11,693 nt of DNA from an uncultured Chitinophagaceae bacterium (GTDB lineage: Bacteria > Bacteroidota > Bacteroidia > Chitinophagales > Chitinophagaceae). The translations under genes and the position numbers were made by a program. Shown here piece after piece: positions 7,775 through 11,693 of this stretch; positions within the stretch are counted from its first letter, which is position 1; the number at the start of each line of letters is the position of its first letter. The stretch covers positions 1 through 11,693 of the forward strand of contig CALCEA010000072.1 of the NCBI GenBank assembly GCA_937900675.1, read 5' to 3'. The notes under the pieces were generated by a model, which searched no databases, was not told where the DNA came from, and saw only the letters and a list, made by a program, of their open reading frames with translations.

Positions 7775-8896
7775 ATGAAAAATATATTATTTGCACTAGT
7801 TGTACTAGTGGCGTTTAGCGCGCGCGTTAATGCGCAAGGTTGTGTAGCTATAAGAACTGTAGGCGGATTAAATACCATGGAACATGCTGGAATGATGCAT
7901 ATGGGAATGGATAGTACACATGCAATGCCTACACCCAAAAAATGGGATTTGAATATTGCTTATCGCTACTTTAATTCGTTTAGACATTACAACGGAACTG
8001 TGGAGCAAACACAAAGAATCAAGGATGGCACTGAAGTAAGAAATTTTAACCGTACCATTGACCTTTCTTTGGTTCGTACTTTAAATGAGCAATGGAGTAT
8101 TGGTGTAGCATTACCACTCATCTATAACGAACGCTCTTCTAAATATGAGCATATTAGCAATTTACCTTCTAGCCCAAGATTTGCAACTTCTGCTGGTGGT
8201 ATTGGTGATGCTAGAATTACTGTATACAAATGGTTATGGGCACCTAAGCCTGGTCGAAAAGGAAATTTAATGGGTGGAATTGGTTTGAAATTACCTACAG
8301 GTAATTATAAAGCTGTGGATGATTTTACCTATAAATTAAATGCTACAAGAGTAGGACCAGTGGATCAATCTATTCAACCAGGTGATGGTGGATTAGGTGT
8401 TACCCTTGAGTTAAGTGCGTTTAGACAAATCAATAATACTTGGAGCTTATATGGTAATGCTTTTTACTTAATTAACCCAAGAGATAACAATGGAGTAAGT
8501 ACAGCAAGAGGTGGAACTCCAACAGCTGCAGCTATTAAATATACTTCTGATGTAATGAGTGTACCTGATCAGTATTTAATCAGAGCAGGTTCTAACTGGA
8601 CTAAAAATGCATTAACCTTATCCTTAGGGGCAAGATATGAGTGTATACCTACTTTTGACTTGATTGGCAAGAACTCAGGTTTTAGAAGACCTGGTACAGT
8701 GATTGCTGTTGAACCAGGTGCAAACTATCAATTTAAGAAGTTCAACTTATATGCTTATGTACCAGTATCAGTGTTTAGAGAAAGAAACCAAAGCCAACCA
8801 GATATTTTAAGAACCATAGATACAAAGGTATTTGCAAGAGGGGATGCTGCTTTTGCAAACTATGCATTGAATATTGGTATTGGATATAGATTCTAG
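7775..8896 (+). CDS. Outer-membrane beta-barrel protein with Met/His-rich N-terminus (transporter-like)
   Basis: This 373-residue protein has a Sec signal peptide (MKNILFALVVLVAFSARVNA, predicted cleavage after A20). Next come a single Cys (C23) and a Met/His-rich segment at residues 35-51 (M35, H37, M40, M41, H42, M43, M45, H49, M51). The rest alternates polar and hydrophobic residues in amphipathic strands with aromatic girdles (e.g. WDLNIAYRYF, WSIGVALPLIY, LTLSLGARY, FNLYAYVPVSVF). It ends in Gly-Tyr-Arg-Phe, with the C-terminal Phe typical of BAM-assembled barrels. It resembles the Phenol_MetA_deg-like 'transporter' barrels annotated in many Bacteroidota. The Met/His cluster suggests binding of a soft metal such as copper or silver, but that is inference. 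It lies 32 bp after the haloperoxidase, with no terminator between them. The substrate is unknown. Its TAG stop lies in CTAG, shared with the convergent gene. Confidence 0.8.
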   Translation: MKNILFALVVLVAFSARVNAQGCVAIRTVGGLNTMEHAGMMHMGMDSTHAMPTPKKWDLNIAYRYFNSFRHYNGTVEQTQRIKDGTEVRNFNRTIDLSLVRTLNEQWSIGVALPLIYNERSSKYEHISNLPSSPRFATSAGGIGDARITVYKWLWAPKPGRKGNLMGGIGLKLPTGNYKAVDDFTYKLNATRVGPVDQSIQPGDGGLGVTLELSAFRQINNTWSLYGNAFYLINPRDNNGVSTARGGTPTAAAIKYTSDVMSVPDQYLIRAGSNWTKNALTLSLGARYECIPTFDLIGKNSGFRRPGTVIAVEPGANYQFKKFNLYAYVPVSVFRERNQSQPDILRTIDTKVFARGDAAFANYALNIGIGYRF

Positions 8897-10833
8897 ATAC
8901 TTTCTAATAAAGCAAAACCATAACCAGGTAATACAAAATATTCATTGTCATTACCTACTTTGTGAACAAGGCCAGTCCAATGATCTTTTAGTTGGGCTGG
9001 CCTTTCTCCATATTCTTTAAAGGCGTACCAAGTAATAAAAGAGGCTGTATTCTTGTAATTAAATAAACAATACAATTTTTTGTTATCGTAAGATCTAATA
9101 AAACTAGCTACATGAATATTATGAGGCGTCATCCAAGTGACATTTTTAAAATCACTCAATATTTCTAGATCGTTTCTTGTAGCAATTAGTTTTTTTGTTT
9201 CGCTAAAAATTCTTTCCTCAAAAGTTCCAGTTTCTTTTCTTTTTTCGTTTCTATCCCAATTCATTACAGGTCGGTGCATCCATCTATTATCATAACTCTT
9301 CCCCGGATCTTGCAAATAACTGTAATCATTGGTATACGCTAATTCATCCCCATAGAATAACATTGGTATACCACCCATAAACATTGAATGGGCTTGCATT
9401 AAGATAATTTTCTTTAATGCATCTTCGATAGAGGGTTGATGATTCCATTCAACGGCTTTTTCTAATCCACATAATGAAGCTAAAGATCCGCTAATTCTTG
9501 CGTCACCTGTTTTTGGATTCACAGAAAATAATGCGCCAGCTGAAGGAGAACCTTCATGCCATCCTGCAAAATAATTCTTTAAATAAGTTCTGTGTTGGTA
9601 TGCGTTGAATCCAGCTCTTTCAATCATATAATCATCATAGCCTAATCCAATATCATCATGACATCTTGTATAAGAAATCCAAGTGCAACCATAAGGCTTT
9701 TGTAAAATAGGATGTTGTGCAGATAACATTACTCTGGTATCGCCAGTTGCCAATGCATCCCATTGTAAGGCCATTTGAGTGGCGTTATATGCAACATCAC
9801 ATTCTCTAGCAAGATAGTTGTCGGTACCAAAATATTTAATAATCTCGTCAGGTGCAACAATGGCTTCTCCTAATAATGCCATACCTGGTGTCGCCACCAT
9901 CACGCATTGTTTAATTAATCTTAATAAAGTATGCGCCTTAGGTAGGTTTTGACAAGTAGTTCCTAATTCTTTCCAAATAAATGCAGGAGCATCAATTCTT
10001 AAAATATCCACGCCTAAATTTCCGTAATGCAATACATTGTCCAGCATGGCCACTAATACCGCAGGATTAGTATAATTTAAATCCCATTGATAATGATGAA
10101 ACACTGTCATCACCCATTTGTTGCAAGCTTCGATATAGGTGAAACTCCCAGGAGAAGACTCCGGGAAAATCTCAGGCATGGTTTGATCTAATTGATTAGG
10201 GATATCTCTGCTATCATAGAAATAAAAGAAATCTTGATAGTATTTCTCACCTGCTTTAGCTTTTTGAGCCCATTCATGATGATGTGATGTATGATTCAAA
10301 ACAATGTCCAACATTAAATACATATTGTTGGCATTCATTTTTTTGATAAGAGCATTCAGGTCTTCATTGGTACCAAATCTTGCATCCACTTTTCTAAAAT
10401 TAGAAACTGCATAACCACCGTCGCTTTCTCCTTCAGGACTTTCAAAAACAGGCATCAAGTGTAAAAAATTAACCCCTAGTTCGTCAAAGTAGTTTAATTT
10501 TTCTGCTAAACCTTTTAAGCTGCCGGCAAATCTATCTACATATAAACTCATGCCGGTGATTTGGTTACTCAAAAACCAGTTACCTTTTTTTGCCTTGGCT
10601 TCGTCTTTCTTTAATAGGGTAGTAGATCTCTCTTGGTAATTCTTGATTAAACCAATTAATAACAAATCAAAACATTGATTTCTGTTTGGATGATCACCAT
10701 AGATATAATTAAACAATTCTTCAATGGTTGGCAATTGATCTAAAAATCTTTTAGCAAAAGCTGCATCCTTTTTTTGGCTATCTATTTTATGTTTTTGAAG
10801 TAAGTCTTCTCCAAATTGTAATAACGCATTCAT
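8893..10833 (-). CDS. Amylosucrase / sucrose hydrolase (GH13 subfamily 4-like), cytosolic
   Basis: This 646-residue protein is close to the 636 residues of Neisseria amylosucrase, which it resembles throughout from memory. The (beta/alpha)8 barrel motifs are present: DGGYAVSNFRKV, DIVLNHTS with H181, DILRIDAPAFIWKELGT with R279 and nucleophile D281, LLGEAIVAPDE with acid/base E323, and YTRCHDDIG with H392 and transition-state stabiliser D393. RWMHRP is also conserved. The start is ATG 10833 rather than the in-frame GTG 10839, because an AGAAAGGA ribosome site lies 8 nt before the ATG but only 2 nt before the GTG. There is no signal peptide, so it works in the cytosol on imported sucrose. It would release fructose and either hydrolyse the glucosyl group or transfer it to an alpha-1,4-glucan; sequence alone does not decide which. 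It follows the kinase gene by 26 bp in an operon and overlaps the barrel gene's stop by 4 bp. Confidence 0.88.
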   Translation of the reverse strand: MNALLQFGEDLLQKHKIDSQKKDAAFAKRFLDQLPTIEELFNYIYGDHPNRNQCFDLLLIGLIKNYQERSTTLLKKDEAKAKKGNWFLSNQITGMSLYVDRFAGSLKGLAEKLNYFDELGVNFLHLMPVFESPEGESDGGYAVSNFRKVDARFGTNEDLNALIKKMNANNMYLMLDIVLNHTSHHHEWAQKAKAGEKYYQDFFYFYDSRDIPNQLDQTMPEIFPESSPGSFTYIEACNKWVMTVFHHYQWDLNYTNPAVLVAMLDNVLHYGNLGVDILRIDAPAFIWKELGTTCQNLPKAHTLLRLIKQCVMVATPGMALLGEAIVAPDEIIKYFGTDNYLARECDVAYNATQMALQWDALATGDTRVMLSAQHPILQKPYGCTWISYTRCHDDIGLGYDDYMIERAGFNAYQHRTYLKNYFAGWHEGSPSAGALFSVNPKTGDARISGSLASLCGLEKAVEWNHQPSIEDALKKIILMQAHSMFMGGIPMLFYGDELAYTNDYSYLQDPGKSYDNRWMHRPVMNWDRNEKRKETGTFEERIFSETKKLIATRNDLEILSDFKNVTWMTPHNIHVASFIRSYDNKKLYCLFNYKNTASFITWYAFKEYGERPAQLKDHWTGLVHKVGNDNEYFVLPGYGFALLESI

Positions 10834-10841
10834 GTTCACTG

Positions 10842-10849
10842 TCCTTTCT
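10842..10849 (-). promoter_or_regulatory. Shine-Dalgarno AGAAAGGA that fixes the amylosucrase start
   Basis: The minus strand reads AGAAAGGA, then CAGTGAAC, then ATG. The 8-nt gap to the ATG at 10833 is good spacing, whereas the GTG at 10839 would lie only 2 nt away. Such a clear site is uncommon in Bacteroidota, where most genes lack one. It lies in the 26-bp gap after the kinase stop. Confidence 0.6.
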
Positions 10850-10859
10850 ATAATGTGTA

Positions 10860-11693
10860 TTAATTAAATATCGATTTGTTTAAATGTTTAAATGCTTCCA
10901 TAGCACCCATAAATTCACAGGTTCTTGCACCCGCTTTATTGGCATTGCTGATCATCTTTTTCCAATGATCCAGATCAATCTGCTCCAATAAACTAGGATT
11001 GCTATTGATTAATTGAAATAATACTGCCCCTACAAATGCATCACCTGCACCAGTAGCATCCACCGGAGTGATGGCAATACTTCCAATCATTTCTAAATGA
11101 TCACCCATAGAAAGCAGCGTGCCTTCTTTCCCCAAAGTGATAGCAAATACAGCTTTTGATTTTTTTCTTAAAGCAGCAGCTGCGTGTTGTACGCTATCAC
11201 ATCCAGTGATCAACATGGCTTCTTCGTCACTTAATTTAAAAAAGTGTGATTGCTCGATAAAAGGCCAACATTGGTCAATAAAACTCTTGGTATTGTTTGG
11301 GAATAATAAATGTCTATAGTTGGGATCGAAACTAATAATGGCTCCAGCTTTTTTAGACTTCTCTAATAAATCAAGGTATGCGTCTTGTAATGGTCCAGGT
11401 AAAAATCCGGTAGCTGATCCAAAATGCACAATACTATATTCTTTTAAATTCAATCCACTCAAATCTTCTGTACTTAATTGACCATCCGCCCCACGATTAA
11501 AATAAAAATCTCTTTCTCCATCTTCCATCAAAGACACAAAAGCAAATGTGGTAAAGTGATTTGGGTCTTGCAAAACCCATTTTGTATTTACTCCCATTTC
11601 ATTTAGTAATTCTACAATATGCATCCCAAAAGGGTCCTTGCCCACTTTGGCAGCCATATCTACTTCTGCACCCAATGCTGCAATCGCTGCAGC
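10860..11693 (-). CDS. PfkB-family carbohydrate kinase, probably fructokinase; N-terminus cut by the window edge
   Basis: The frame is open from the right edge of the window to TAA at 10860-10862, giving 277 visible residues. The apparent start at 11675 is a TTG inside the conserved AAIAALGAEV helix, so only about the first 35-45 residues are missing. Ribokinase/PfkB features (fragment numbering): KVGKDPFG near residue 16, DPNYR at 123-127 as in fructokinases, and the PfkB signature DATGAGDAF with the GAGD anion hole at 215-218 and catalytic D218. The enzyme would transfer phosphate from ATP to a sugar in the cytosol. Fructose is inferred from the amylosucrase/sucrose hydrolase gene 26 bp downstream on the same strand, whose reaction frees fructose. 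Other PfkB substrates, such as 2-keto-3-deoxygluconate or ribose, remain possible because the substrate-binding N-terminus is not visible. Confidence 0.85.
   Translation of the reverse strand, partial: AAAIAALGAEVDMAAKVGKDPFGMHIVELLNEMGVNTKWVLQDPNHFTTFAFVSLMEDGERDFYFNRGADGQLSTEDLSGLNLKEYSIVHFGSATGFLPGPLQDAYLDLLEKSKKAGAIISFDPNYRHLLFPNNTKSFIDQCWPFIEQSHFFKLSDEEAMLITGCDSVQHAAAALRKKSKAVFAITLGKEGTLLSMGDHLEMIGSIAITPVDATGAGDAFVGAVLFQLINSNPSLLEQIDLDHWKKMISNANKAGARTCEFMGAMEAFKHLNKSIFN

Noticed and set aside
7818..7826. GCGCGCGCG run in the barrel signal peptide, and ACTAGT twice just upstream
   Set aside because: Both lie within codons for Ala, Arg and Leu-Val of the signal peptide; the length is too short to suggest Z-DNA or a binding site.
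10834..10839. GTG start at 10839 for the amylosucrase
   Set aside because: The ribosome-binding site is only 2 nt from it but correctly spaced from the ATG at 10833.

Overview
The window is AT-rich (roughly one third G+C by eye). It looks like a chromosomal segment of a Bacteroidota bacterium, most likely Chitinophagaceae-like. The pointers are two large VCBS/FG-GAP (CRTAC1-type) proteins in tandem, Bacteroidota-style lipoprotein signals, a candidate TAnnTTTG promoter box, few Shine-Dalgarno sequences and codon use rich in AAA, GAT and TTA. The taxonomic placement is inference. There is no RNA gene, CRISPR array, insertion sequence or phage gene. Coding density is very high and the longest non-coding gap is under 100 bases.

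Layout. Positions 1-4768 (+) hold two tandem VCBS-repeat proteins, the first cut by the left edge, with stop and start one base apart. Positions 4746-5678 (-) encode a membrane-anchored SRPBCC/GyrI-like protein whose 3' end overlaps the second VCBS gene by 23 bp. A 78-bp divergent gap follows, then a small one-TM protein of unknown function (5757-6320, +). A 93-bp gap with two inverted repeats leads to a vanadium-dependent haloperoxidase lipoprotein (6414-7742, +), followed 32 bp later by an outer-membrane beta-barrel with a Met/His-rich N-terminus (7775-8896, +). On the minus strand, converging with it through a shared CTAG, is a two-gene sucrose module: a PfkB-type fructokinase-like protein (10860-11693, cut by the right edge) followed by a cytosolic amylosucrase/sucrose hydrolase (8893-10833).

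How the genes may work together. The sucrose pair is coherent: the GH13 enzyme would release fructose from sucrose and the kinase would phosphorylate it; the importer is not in the window. The haloperoxidase and barrel look like one transcription unit acting at the cell envelope. The VCBS pair is probably surface-exposed; in Bacteroidota such proteins often sit near SusC/SusD systems, which could lie to the left. No strong evidence of a wholly new system was found. The best leads are the haloperoxidase plus Met/His-rich barrel unit with its altered active-site residue, and the perfect AT-rich palindrome just upstream of it.
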